NCBI GenBank assembly: GCA_964607375.1
Contig: CAZSJY010000037.1
Coordinates: 1-17,696 of the forward strand
DNA: 17,696 nucleotides
Direction: 5' to 3'
DNA from: JACNLC01 sp964607375
Lineage (GTDB): Bacteria; Fidelibacterota; Marinisomatia; SCGC-AAA003-L08; JACNLC01
Below are positions 7,960-15,841 of the stretch, piece by piece. Below the pieces are notes generated by a model. The model searched no databases and had not been told where the DNA came from. It saw nothing but the letters and a program-made list of their open reading frames with translations. Made by a program: the position numbers and the translations under genes. Numbering within the stretch: the stretch's first letter is position 1; every line of letters starts with the position of its first letter.

Positions 7960-8187
7960 TCAAACTCCAGGGATTTCCTTAAATTCACTGTTCTCTTTTA
8001 TGAGAGTTTTTACTCTTATCTCGGATTCTTGCAGAAGATCTCTACATTCTTTTATTAATTGCATTCCTTCTTCGAATAACGCCATACTTTTTTCTAATGA
8101 TACTGTATCAGATTCTAAATCTTCAACAACTTCATTAAGTCTATTAATAGATGTTGTAAAATCAGGTTTCGTTTTAGTCATTTTCAT
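7960..8187 (-). CDS. xseB: Exodeoxyribonuclease VII small subunit
   Basis: The small subunit of exonuclease VII, which degrades single-stranded DNA from both ends in mismatch repair and other repair. The 75-residue length is typical. The core is the helical hairpin FTTSINRLNEVVEDLESDTV and SLEKSMALFEEGMQLIKECR, with the family's conserved L-E-x-V-x-x-L-E pattern. The start overlaps the last 14 bases of xseA, so translation is coupled and the subunits are made together. A second ATG (MTKTKPDF) sits two codons later. Confidence 0.93.
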   Translation of the reverse strand: MKMTKTKPDFTTSINRLNEVVEDLESDTVSLEKSMALFEEGMQLIKECRDLLQESEIRVKTLIKENSEFKEIPGV

Positions 8188-9391
8188 TTACCCTTGTTTT
8201 TAGAACTTTTGCTGTTATTCTACCTTTAGCTAATTTAACATCAATTTTATTATCAATACTCACAAATTTTGGAGAATTTATAATTTTACCATCTTCATTA
8301 TAAACAATTGCATAACCTCGATCTAAAACTCTTAATGGATTGAGATTCTCCAAATTCTTTTCTAAAGTAGCTATATCCTGCTCGGAAGTACTGAACTTTG
8401 TTGCGATCAATTTCTCCAATTGGCTACTTTTAACTTCTATGTTATCACTTATCTGTTCTAACAAAATATTCGGTTTGTGAAATCCATATCTCTTAGCATA
8501 CTGATTGACTAGGTCTAATCGATTTCCAATACTCCGTTTTAAAGAATCAATTATTCTAGAAGTACAATGATCAATTGATTGCAATAGTTCGTCTCTTCTT
8601 GGAACTGCAATCTCAGCGGCAGCAGAAGGTGTTGGTGCTCGCATATCGGCTACAAAATCTGCTATTGTAAAATCAGTTTCATGTCCAACTGCAGAAATAA
8701 CTGGTATCTTGGATTCGAATATTGCTCGAGCAACAACTTCATCATTGAAACTCCACAAATCTTCCCAAGACCCACCACCTCTTCCAACTATTATAATGTC
8801 AACTCTTCCGTGATCGTTTAAATCTTTTATACCTGAAGCAATATCCAAGGATGAACCTTCTCCCTGCACTTGTGCTGATCGTAATAAAATGTGTACTTGA
8901 GGAGAACGACGATTTACAACATTGATGATATCTCTCAAAACCGCACCGCTACTAGAAGTTACTACACCTATTTCTTTAGGATATTTCGGAATATTCTTTT
9001 TGTGTTGATTATCGAATAAACCTTCATTCTGAAGTTTTTCTTTCAATTTTTCAAACGCAAGCCAAAGCTCGCCTTGCCCTGATGGATACATGTTTTGTGC
9101 AATAAACTGATATTGCCCTCTTGCTAGATAGAGAGAAACATCTCCGTTTGCAATTACCTTAGTCCCTGGAGAAAAATCAAAGGAGACTTTTTTTACATAT
9201 TGAGCAAACATCACGCACGAAATTTCACTATTATCATCTTTTAGAGTAAAATAAATATGACCAGAAGGATATTTTTTAGAAGTAGATATTTCACCTTCAA
9301 TCCAGACATGAGTAAATTTCTTTTCAAGAATATACTTTGCCTGATTATTCAATTGAGTTATTGTTAAAATGGTTGATTCTGAAACTTCCAT
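8174..9391 (-). CDS. xseA: Exodeoxyribonuclease VII large subunit
   Basis: The catalytic subunit of exonuclease VII. The N-terminal OB-fold (about 8-105) contains VWIEGEISTSKKYPSGHIYF for single-strand DNA binding. The catalytic region follows, with GVVTSSSGAVLRDI (142-155), GRGGGSWEDLWSFNDE (203-218), GHETDFTIADF (236-246) and RAPTPSAAAE (251-260). The helical C-terminal region (about 262-375) is the part that binds XseB copies. At 405 residues it is slightly shorter than the E. coli protein, mostly in that helical part. The first gene after the terminator at 9431-9466, it must have its promoter in the short space 9392-9430 or depend on read-through. A GATAAT-like hexamer is present there but the -35 is poor. 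Confidence 0.95.
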   Translation of the reverse strand: MEVSESTILTITQLNNQAKYILEKKFTHVWIEGEISTSKKYPSGHIYFTLKDDNSEISCVMFAQYVKKVSFDFSPGTKVIANGDVSLYLARGQYQFIAQNMYPSGQGELWLAFEKLKEKLQNEGLFDNQHKKNIPKYPKEIGVVTSSSGAVLRDIINVVNRRSPQVHILLRSAQVQGEGSSLDIASGIKDLNDHGRVDIIIVGRGGGSWEDLWSFNDEVVARAIFESKIPVISAVGHETDFTIADFVADMRAPTPSAAAEIAVPRRDELLQSIDHCTSRIIDSLKRSIGNRLDLVNQYAKRYGFHKPNILLEQISDNIEVKSSQLEKLIATKFSTSEQDIATLEKNLENLNPLRVLDRGYAIVYNEDGKIINSPKFVSIDNKIDVKLAKGRITAKVLKTRVNEND

Positions 9392-9430
9392 TACTTAATA
9401 ATTCCAATTATCATACATGTTAAAAATACG

Positions 9431-9466
9431 CAAAAAGCCGCCAATCAATAAACATCAATTAGCGGC
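9431..9466 (-). terminator. Rho-independent terminator after the bS22-like gene
   Basis: Read on the minus strand, GCCGCTAATTGAT pairs with TTGATTGGCGGC and its neighbour as a continuous 13-bp stem (four wobble pairs or fewer) around a 4-base loop. It is followed directly by TTTTT. It ends the sppA-HU-bS22 run and separates it from xseA. Confidence 0.85.
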
Positions 9467-9545
9467 GATATCATATAGATTTACACAACATTTGGCTATT
9501 TGTAAGCCATATTTTTGACTAATAGATTTAACCTTATAGGTTGAA

Positions 9546-9635
9546 TTATTTCTTTTTATGTCTGTCTGCACGAAGACGCTTTTTTCGCTTATGCGTGTTC
9601 ATCTTCTTCTTTTTACGCTTTTTACCGCAGGGCAT
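9546..9635 (-). CDS. bS22/mS38-like (AURKAIP1/COX24 domain) small ribosomal peptide
   Basis: A 29-residue, extremely basic peptide, MPCGKKRKKKKM then NTHKRKKRLRADRHKKK. It matches the AURKAIP1/COX24 (mS38) C-terminal motif, in which MPxGKKRK is followed by M/I-x-THKRKKRLRxxRHKKK. In Bacteroidota-related groups and Mycobacterium, peptides of this kind bind the small ribosomal subunit near the decoding centre. The start has an almost perfect AAGGAGG four bases upstream, the strongest ribosome binding site in the window, consistent with ribosomal-protein levels of expression. It begins 13 bases after the HU gene and is followed by a strong terminator. The Cys3 is unusual, as most relatives I know have Ser there. 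It is easily missed because of its size. Confidence 0.85.
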   Translation of the reverse strand: MPCGKKRKKKKMNTHKRKKRLRADRHKKK

Positions 9636-9639
9636 CGAT

Positions 9640-9646
9640 CCTCCTT
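9640..9646 (-). promoter_or_regulatory. Near-consensus ribosome binding site of the bS22-like gene
   Basis: AAGGAGG on the minus strand, four bases before the ATG at 9635. It sits in the 13-base gap after the HU stop codon. Confidence 0.8.
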
Positions 9647-9648
9647 TT

Positions 9649-9942
9649 CTAAAATCCTCTTAATATTGCTTTACTTACTTCTTCTCTTAATAATTTTGAT
9701 ACTTTAAAAACCGGAACATATCTCTCCTGTAATTTAATAACTTTCTGTGTTTTGGGATTCCTCGCTTCCCTAGCTACTCTTTGCTTTACAGAGAAATTAC
9801 CAAAACCTCTGATGTCCACTCGAGAACCCATCTTCAAAGCATTAGAAATGGAATCTAGAATTGCGATAAACACGGCTTCTGTTTCGACTTTCGTAAATCC
9901 AGTTTTGTTTGCAACTTCTTCTATAATATCTGCTTTTGTCAT
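9649..9942 (-). CDS. HU/IHF-family DNA-binding protein
   Basis: A small nucleoid protein that bends DNA. The 97-residue product has the HU helical dimer core (MTKADIIEEVANKTGFTKVETEAVFIAILDSI), then RVDIRGFGNFSVKQR (about 42-56) and the DNA-binding beta arm with ARNPKTQK (about 60-67), including the intercalating proline. The C-terminal end is slightly longer than in HU (REEVSKAILRGF), closer to IHF subunits, but the sequence does not decide between HU and IHF. Its ribosome binding site (AGAGGAGA, 9949-9956) overlaps the sppA stop codon, so it is in one operon with sppA. Confidence 0.93.
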   Translation of the reverse strand: MTKADIIEEVANKTGFTKVETEAVFIAILDSISNALKMGSRVDIRGFGNFSVKQRVAREARNPKTQKVIKLQERYVPVFKVSKLLREEVSKAILRGF

Positions 9943-9948
9943 AATATT

Positions 9949-9956
9949 TCTCCTCT
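9949..9956 (-). promoter_or_regulatory. Ribosome binding site of the HU gene overlapping the sppA stop
   Basis: AGAGGAGA on the minus strand with 6 bases of spacing to the ATG at 9942. It shares two bases with the sppA stop codon (9955-9957). Confidence 0.75.
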
Positions 9957-10821
9957 AATACAACCTATACTCTGGTTTAGGATACAACCAGTTAACACCT
10001 GATTGGATATTAGTAAATCCAGATAGCAACTCCAACAAACCCACTCGTTCTTCTGGCGGATAGATGAGAAATGGAGTTTCTACATATCCAGAAAGTTTTC
10101 CGGCTAGATTAACTGCATCTTCAAATGTACCCAATATATCAATTAAACCGATTTCAAAAGCTTGTTTTCCAGAAAATACTTGTCCTGTTGATATCTCATT
10201 TACTTTGTCAATAGATAACTTTCGTTGCTTTGCTACTTCTAGAATAAACTGTGAATTTAAATCATCAATCAGAGATTGGAAGTATTCTCTATCTACATCA
10301 GTTGGTTGGCGAAATGGGGAACCTGAATCCTTTAAATCAGCACTTTTAACGGTTTCGTATCCAACTCCAATTTTATCTAATAAATGGCTAATTACTGGAT
10401 AACCCATAATCACACCAATTGAACCGGTAGCTGTTCCGGGATTTGCTACTATAGTATCACAACCAATAGCAATATAATATCCGCCTGAAGCTGCAACTCC
10501 TCCCATTGAAGCAATTATAGGTTTTAACCTATTTTCGGAAATTGATTTCACTTTTTCGAAAATCTCTTGACTTGCGGCAACTCCACCACCAGGAGTCTCT
10601 AACCTGACAACAATTGCATCGATATCTTTTCTATCTACAAAATAATTGATATCTTCAATGGTATCTTGCGAAGAGATTATTTCATAGTTTATCTCAACAA
10701 CTCCAACTTTAGGACCTCGATAAAATCTCTCTTCATTTGTAACATAGGATATTAACAATGCGACAATAACTATACCACCTACCCATAATAACCACTTTGG
10801 AAAAGGAGTTTTTGTATTCAT
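9955..10821 (-). CDS. sppA: Signal peptide peptidase SppA (family S49)
   Basis: An inner-membrane serine protease that cleaves leftover signal peptides. The 288-residue short form has one transmembrane helix (about 10-26, WLLWVGGIVIVALLISY). The S49 fold shows LETPGGGVAASQEIF (74-88), GGVAASGGYYIA (107-118) with nucleophile Ser112, and KDSGSP with Lys164. The 52-residue spacing equals that of the Ser/Lys dyad in Bacillus subtilis SppA. The ATG at 10821 is chosen over the TTG at 10833 because it overlaps the transglycosylase stop as ATGA and has GGA upstream. Downstream, its stop overlaps the HU ribosome binding site. Confidence 0.93.
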   Translation of the reverse strand: MNTKTPFPKWLLWVGGIVIVALLISYVTNEERFYRGPKVGVVEINYEIISSQDTIEDINYFVDRKDIDAIVVRLETPGGGVAASQEIFEKVKSISENRLKPIIASMGGVAASGGYYIAIGCDTIVANPGTATGSIGVIMGYPVISHLLDKIGVGYETVKSADLKDSGSPFRQPTDVDREYFQSLIDDLNSQFILEVAKQRKLSIDKVNEISTGQVFSGKQAFEIGLIDILGTFEDAVNLAGKLSGYVETPFLIYPPEERVGLLELLSGFTNIQSGVNWLYPKPEYRLY

Positions 10822-12479
10822 ACTTTTTTCCAAATAATCAATTTTTGTCCAGTCCTTATGAAATCACCTCTTAATCCATTCCATTTCTTAATTTTTCCTA
10901 CAGATGTATAGTGTTTTTTTGCAATATGACTCAAAGTATCGCCATATTTGACTGTATAGTAAATTTTTCTAGATTTAGAAGTTTCTGCAAATGTAGATTT
11001 TCTATGTGTTGCATAACCGTTTGTTGGAATTAACAAAATTTGACCAGGTCGAATATATCGTGCATTTTGCAGATTGTTGATCGAAACAATATCTTTTATC
11101 CTAACACCATATTTTCTAGCCAAAATCCATAGACTCTCACCTCTTTTGACTTTATGGTCAGTTAATATGATCTCATCACCTTTATCAACTTTAACTAATG
11201 CAAATAGTGAATCGAAGTTAGAAGGAATAGAAATTGGCATCCTAAGGTTGTAAACTTCTTCATCTTTTAATGGTGGTATGGCACTTTGTCTTAACTCAGG
11301 ATTATACTCTTGCAAAATTGCAATATCAACTCCAGAACAATTTGACAACACCTCAAAGCTGACAGATTTATCAATTTCTACAATTTCCCATTCTAATTGA
11401 CTTTCTGATTGAATATGAAAACCATATTTCTGTGGGTCTGTAGCTATAAATATTGCAGCCATTATATTTGGCACATAATTTCTAGTTTGTCCTGGTAGCC
11501 GTGACAACTTCCAGTAGTCTCTAGTTCCTTGTCTCTTTATTGTCTTTCTAACTCTACCTTCACCACAATTGTACGCTGCAAAAGCTAAATACCAATCATC
11601 AAACATCTGAAACAAATCACTCAAATACTGTGCAGCTGCATGAGTAGATTTTTCAAAATCTCGTCTTTCATCAACCCACCAAGTTTTATTTAGTCCATAA
11701 CTTTTCGCTGTTGAAGTAATAAACTGCCAGGGGCCAGAAGCTTTAGCATAGGAATACGCCATTGGGTTTAATCCACTTTCAATCATAGCTAAGTAGAATA
11801 ATTCGGGAGGAACTCCCTCCTCCTCAAGAATTGGGAGCATAATAGTCTTAAACCGTTCCATTCTATTCAACCAATTTTGAACACTATTTCGTCCCTTGTT
11901 TTGGTAGAATTTGATAATTCTTGCAACTTTCTGGTTGAAAGTTATTGGAATATGTCCAGGAATGATTTCTATACTCTCCTCAACATATTCTAACTCATCT
12001 AAAGTTTGAGCATAAATGTACTCGTTCAGTTTATCTCTAAGTAATGCAACAGATAAACCTGTTTCTACTTTATCTACAGTTTTAGCATCTTCCTCGTAAT
12101 AATTGATAGCTGCAGTTAACATCCTATTAAATTCAAGGTATTGAAATTCATCTTCATGACTAAGATGATCAAGATCTGACAAGACCTCGAAAAGTAACTC
12201 GAACTGATAAGATGCTTCCAGTGTATCACCAGTCATATCAGCAATAATCGCTTCAGCATATAACGATTTAGCTTCGGATAATCTAATGTTAAACAGATTT
12301 GGTTCTATATCAACTTTAGAAGTATCGATATCATCAGAAATAATTTCAAACTGAGTACTGTGTTCAGGAGTATCTGTCATAGAATCAATCTTTCGAAAAG
12401 AAGTAGTATCTTCTTGACAATACAATATAAATGAAGTTACAGTAAAAATAATTATTGCTATTTTATAGTAGAATTTCAA
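10818..12479 (-). CDS. Membrane-bound lytic transglycosylase with LysM repeats (MltD-like)
   Basis: Cleaves the glycan strands of peptidoglycan. Of 553 residues, 1-20 are a hydrophobic leader ending FILYC; Cys21 could be lipidated, but the -1 Tyr does not fit the consensus lipobox. A helical, acidic region (about 60-200) of unknown role follows. The SLT domain spans about 212-345, with catalytic Glu234 in AMIESGLNPMAY, then ASGPWQFI (248-255) and AAYNCGEGRV (301-310). LysM repeats lie at about 442-485 and 506-549. A degenerate segment at 370-420 (EYNPELRQ) is the MltD-type linker. The start is TTG with a stop just upstream and no good ribosome binding site. There is no other plausible start before the leader. 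Confidence 0.93.
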   Translation of the reverse strand: MKFYYKIAIIIFTVTSFILYCQEDTTSFRKIDSMTDTPEHSTQFEIISDDIDTSKVDIEPNLFNIRLSEAKSLYAEAIIADMTGDTLEASYQFELLFEVLSDLDHLSHEDEFQYLEFNRMLTAAINYYEEDAKTVDKVETGLSVALLRDKLNEYIYAQTLDELEYVEESIEIIPGHIPITFNQKVARIIKFYQNKGRNSVQNWLNRMERFKTIMLPILEEEGVPPELFYLAMIESGLNPMAYSYAKASGPWQFITSTAKSYGLNKTWWVDERRDFEKSTHAAAQYLSDLFQMFDDWYLAFAAYNCGEGRVRKTIKRQGTRDYWKLSRLPGQTRNYVPNIMAAIFIATDPQKYGFHIQSESQLEWEIVEIDKSVSFEVLSNCSGVDIAILQEYNPELRQSAIPPLKDEEVYNLRMPISIPSNFDSLFALVKVDKGDEIILTDHKVKRGESLWILARKYGVRIKDIVSINNLQNARYIRPGQILLIPTNGYATHRKSTFAETSKSRKIYYTVKYGDTLSHIAKKHYTSVGKIKKWNGLRGDFIRTGQKLIIWKKV

Positions 12480-12556
12480 GCGTTAAATATACTGGTTTTT
12501 ATATACACCAACCATTCAATATTTTTCATTTTTCAAAACAAGAATTTTAATCAGAA

Positions 12557-13633
12557 TTAATAAAAATAGTGCTTTAATGGACAATGTTCGCAATTACTTA
12601 TCTGACAATAATCTTTATCAATTTGGAGAATCCCCTGCTGAATCCCATTTGATAATGGAATTTTAACTCCCCACAAATCAAATTTACGGCGGATTAATCC
12701 GTAAGGCTGAATAGGAAATGAAAACCAATCTTGGAAACAATCTTCAGATGATACAGTTTGTTTAAGTGGATAAATAATATTTCCCAAGATTTCCTTGAGG
12801 AAACTTCTTCCAGGAGTTAAAAAACCGCTATTGGAAAGTAATTTTACATCATCTAACAAGTTGTTCCAACTATAATTTTCAGGAAATTTAGGGATTTTCA
12901 TGAACTTTAATGAAATATATGTCAAAATAGATATTTTGTACTTTGGATGATTCATTGGACGCCTTCTACCCATAATCCAAGGTCCCTCTGATACTATTTT
13001 TACCATCGATTCTATAATGTCTTTATCTGAAAGATGTTTGTAAAACTTCTTTAAAAATATATGAGAATAATCTTTTACAAAATAAGTTTCTTTATTGTAA
13101 ACAAAGCTAAATATCCGTTCAATACTATTTTCCATTTCATTTTTGAAAAAAGACTGATGATATTCCCATCGTTGATAGGATTCACTCTCAATAAAAGATT
13201 TTAGAATATCAGAATTACCAAAATTCTTACACAACTTTTGAGGAATATATTGTTGATTTTTCAATGATATTGTAGGTATACAAAGATTTTTATTCAGCCA
13301 AACAGGTTTAGGATCACCTTGTCCGATAACATGTAAAATTACATTCTTATATGCAGGATTATTGGTATGATGATGTTTTTCCCAATCTGAATTTTTGATA
13401 TGAATTTCTACATCACCACATCTTATTTTACCATCGCTAAATTTAACAACTGCCTGTCTGAAATCAGGACCCGAATAATCATTTCGAATTCCAGGACGAA
13501 TTACTTTTATCAATCCATCTGAAGTAACGAAAGAACACCCAATTTGATTCTGCCAAACTTTGTAATAATCTGATTCACTGCTGATGCAGTAACTTGCGTG
13601 AGTATCACTAATAATATTCAAACCAGAGTGCAT
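12557..13633 (-). CDS. DUF2851 family protein
   Basis: A conserved protein of unknown function, common in Bacteroidota and relatives. The 358-residue product shows the family signature: VWQNQIGCSFVTSDGLIKVIRPG, then YSGPDFRQAVV, CGDVEIHIKNSDWEKHHH and YKNVILHVIGQ in the first third. This part has the look of a restriction-endonuclease-like or PD-(D/E)XK-type core, because of the acid-rich GDVEIH strand; that reading is inference. The middle is helical, and the C-terminus ends in a cysteine pair, SNCEHCPLKHYFY. There is no signal peptide. The start lacks a clear ribosome binding site. It stands alone between two gaps of 118 and 77 bases. Confidence 0.85.
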   Translation of the reverse strand: MHSGLNIISDTHASYCISSESDYYKVWQNQIGCSFVTSDGLIKVIRPGIRNDYSGPDFRQAVVKFSDGKIRCGDVEIHIKNSDWEKHHHTNNPAYKNVILHVIGQGDPKPVWLNKNLCIPTISLKNQQYIPQKLCKNFGNSDILKSFIESESYQRWEYHQSFFKNEMENSIERIFSFVYNKETYFVKDYSHIFLKKFYKHLSDKDIIESMVKIVSEGPWIMGRRRPMNHPKYKISILTYISLKFMKIPKFPENYSWNNLLDDVKLLSNSGFLTPGRSFLKEILGNIIYPLKQTVSSEDCFQDWFSFPIQPYGLIRRKFDLWGVKIPLSNGIQQGILQIDKDYCQISNCEHCPLKHYFY

Positions 13634-13733
13634 ATAATCTTAAATATTGATGACAGAAATTTAGTACATAATCAATGGAAATAAAACACTATTTTCAAAT
13701 TGATTTTATGTTTGTAAATCCTAACACGGCCAA

Positions 13734-13754
13734 TAGAGATGCAAATAATCTCTA
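13734..13754 (-). other. Stem-loop at the plsC stop codon
   Basis: A perfect 7-bp inverted repeat (TAGAGAT/ATCTCTA) with a 7-base loop; the stem includes the plsC stop codon. It has no T-tract, so it is more likely a 3' end or processing structure than a rho-independent terminator. Confidence 0.35.
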
Positions 13755-14465
13755 ATTATCTTTATTACTTTTAATGATTTCGCGTGTTTTTTCAAGTAGA
13801 TAATCCCTATCTTTTTCAGTTAGACTTGATGTTTGTATTGGTTTATCTATAATTAGTTCTACTTTACCTTGTTTTAACTTAAACGAATTTTTTGAGAGAA
13901 TATCAAACATTCCCTTTATCGTAATTGGAACAACAGATAATCCCGATCGAATAGCTAATAGATAACTGCCCTTTTTGAATGGTAATAAATCACCTGTAAG
14001 GGTTCGAGTCCCTTCAGGATAAATCATAATCGAAATATTAGTTTTCCTAATTTGTTTCAACGCTCGATCCACAGACAATCTTGCTTTCTCACGATTTTGT
14101 CTATCCACTCTAACCATGCCTGCAGCGTGCATTGCCCAACCGAAAATAGGGATTTTAAACAGTTCTTTTTTTGCTAAAAAAACATTATTATATGGTAGTC
14201 CTGCCACGCTTAAAGGGATATCCAATGCACTCTCGTGATTTGAAACAAAGATATATTGTTTGTTTGGTTCTAAGTTTTGAAGTCCTCTGATGGTATAATT
14301 TATACCAGTTGACCATAAAACCCATCTACCCCACATCCTTCCAAAAATACCCGTAATATTTTTTTTGTGATCAAAGTAACCAACCAAAATCACAACAAAC
14401 CCAATAAAAACTGTAGCAATTGTCATATTCAATACAATCCAAGTTGTTCGCATTACACTATTCAT
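13752..14465 (-). CDS. plsC: 1-acyl-sn-glycerol-3-phosphate acyltransferase
   Basis: Adds the second acyl chain to lysophosphatidic acid, giving phosphatidic acid, at the inner membrane. The 237-residue product has a membrane helix at the N-terminus (about 8-30) and all acyltransferase blocks: SNHESALD (75-82) with the His77/Asp82 catalytic pair, KKELFKIPIFGW (block II, 99-110), YPEGTRT (149-155, block III) and VVPITIKG (178-185, block IV). The start overlaps the serS stop as ATGA, implying coupled translation. The bond with serS has no clear functional meaning. Confidence 0.93.
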   Translation of the reverse strand: MNSVMRTTWIVLNMTIATVFIGFVVILVGYFDHKKNITGIFGRMWGRWVLWSTGINYTIRGLQNLEPNKQYIFVSNHESALDIPLSVAGLPYNNVFLAKKELFKIPIFGWAMHAAGMVRVDRQNREKARLSVDRALKQIRKTNISIMIYPEGTRTLTGDLLPFKKGSYLLAIRSGLSVVPITIKGMFDILSKNSFKLKQGKVELIIDKPIQTSSLTEKDRDYLLEKTREIIKSNKDN

Positions 14466-15733
14466 GGAAGTAGAATATCTGATTTTAGATAAGGTTGTAG
14501 GATTTTGGGAATAATCACACTTCCATCTTCTTGTTGATATTTCTCTAATATTGCTATCATTAATCTTGGAGTTGCTACACCTGATCCATTCAGTGTATGC
14601 ACAAAATCTACTTTGTTATCAGATTTCCGGCGAAACCTAATATTTCCTCTTCTTGCTTGAAAATCTTGAAAATTACTGCAACTAGATACTTCCAAATACT
14701 TTTTCATGGCGGGTGCCCAAACTTCCAAATCAAAACATTTACTTGCCGAAAATGACAAATCTCCAGATGCTAAAGCTCTAACCCTATAATGCAAATCCAA
14801 ACTTTGCAAGACTTCTTCAGCATCCTGAAGTAATTTTTCAAGTTCATCGTATGAATCTTCTGGTTTAACAAACTTTACCATTTCTACTTTATTGAATTGA
14901 TGAACCCTTAGTAATCCTCGCGTTTCTTTTCCATAACTCCCTGCTTCACGACGGAAACATGCACTATAAGCTGAATATTTTTTTGGAAGATCATCTTCAG
15001 TTAAAATCTCATCTTTATGTATGTTAGTTACAGGAACTTCAGCTGTAGAAATGCAAAATAAGTCATCAATGGGAATATGATACATATCTTCTGCAAACTT
15101 AGGTAGTTGACCTGTAGTTTGTGTTGCTTCTCGATTTGTTAAGAATGGTGGAAATAATTCAGTATAACCGTGTTTCTCCGTATGTAGGTCCAACATATAA
15201 TTGATAAGTGATCGCTCCAACTTAGCGCCAATTCCTGTGTAAAGGGGAAATCCAGAACCCGACATTTTTGATGATCGTTTAAAATCGAATAGATTTAAAC
15301 TCTCACCTATTTCTAAATGGTCTTTTAGTTCAAATGAGAATTTAGGTACTTCACCCCACTCTTTAATAGTTACATTATCAGACTCATCAAAACCAATGGG
15401 TACTGAAGGATGAATCACATTAGGCACATATAATAAACTCGAATGTAATTTTTCCTCGATTGATTTCAAATCTCCATCTAGTTCCTTAATTTTTTCGGAT
15501 ACTTCTCGCATAGAAGATATTTCTTCATCTGCATTTTCTTTGTTTCTTTTTTTCAGAGCAATACAATTTGACACAATATTTCGTTTTGACTTTAAATCAT
15601 CAGCTTGTTTTATGATTTCTCTTCGCTCTTCATCCAATTCTATAATAGCTCCAAAATCAACCTCAGTATTTTTGTTTCGTGCTGATTCCTTTACTAAATC
15701 GATATTTTCACGAATAAATTTAATTGATAACAT
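14462..15733 (-). CDS. serS: Seryl-tRNA synthetase
   Basis: Charges tRNA-Ser with serine. A class II synthetase of 423 residues, normal for bacteria. The N-terminal tRNA-binding coiled-coil arm covers about 28-100 (acidic and Lys-rich heptads). The catalytic core has STAEVPVTN (229-237), motif 2 FRREAGSYGKETRGLLRVHQF region (260-280, ATP-binding Arg), and motif 3 with EVSSCSNFQDFQARR (348-362) and LNGSGVATPR (381-390). The ATG is preceded by AAGGG 8 bases upstream, a good site. The 108-base leader upstream has no visible T-box or strong promoter. Confidence 0.96.
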   Translation of the reverse strand: MLSIKFIRENIDLVKESARNKNTEVDFGAIIELDEERREIIKQADDLKSKRNIVSNCIALKKRNKENADEEISSMREVSEKIKELDGDLKSIEEKLHSSLLYVPNVIHPSVPIGFDESDNVTIKEWGEVPKFSFELKDHLEIGESLNLFDFKRSSKMSGSGFPLYTGIGAKLERSLINYMLDLHTEKHGYTELFPPFLTNREATQTTGQLPKFAEDMYHIPIDDLFCISTAEVPVTNIHKDEILTEDDLPKKYSAYSACFRREAGSYGKETRGLLRVHQFNKVEMVKFVKPEDSYDELEKLLQDAEEVLQSLDLHYRVRALASGDLSFSASKCFDLEVWAPAMKKYLEVSSCSNFQDFQARRGNIRFRRKSDNKVDFVHTLNGSGVATPRLMIAILEKYQQEDGSVIIPKILQPYLKSDILLP

Positions 15734-15841
15734 ATTTTTGCCCTTATTTTATGCTATGAATTTATGAATTTTATGTGGGTGAAGACAAAGAACTAATGTG
15801 GGATTATTGACTAAGCTAGTAGATAAACAGAGTTTAGATTA

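Noticed and set aside
7916..8203. Plus-strand 95-residue frame over xseB
   Set aside because: It is the complement of xseB and the nadK leader, has no recognisable motif, and the minus-strand genes are certain.
15734..15841. T-box leader ahead of serS
   Set aside because: No T-box sequence, specifier loop or antiterminator-like structure, and T-boxes are not expected in this kind of organism.
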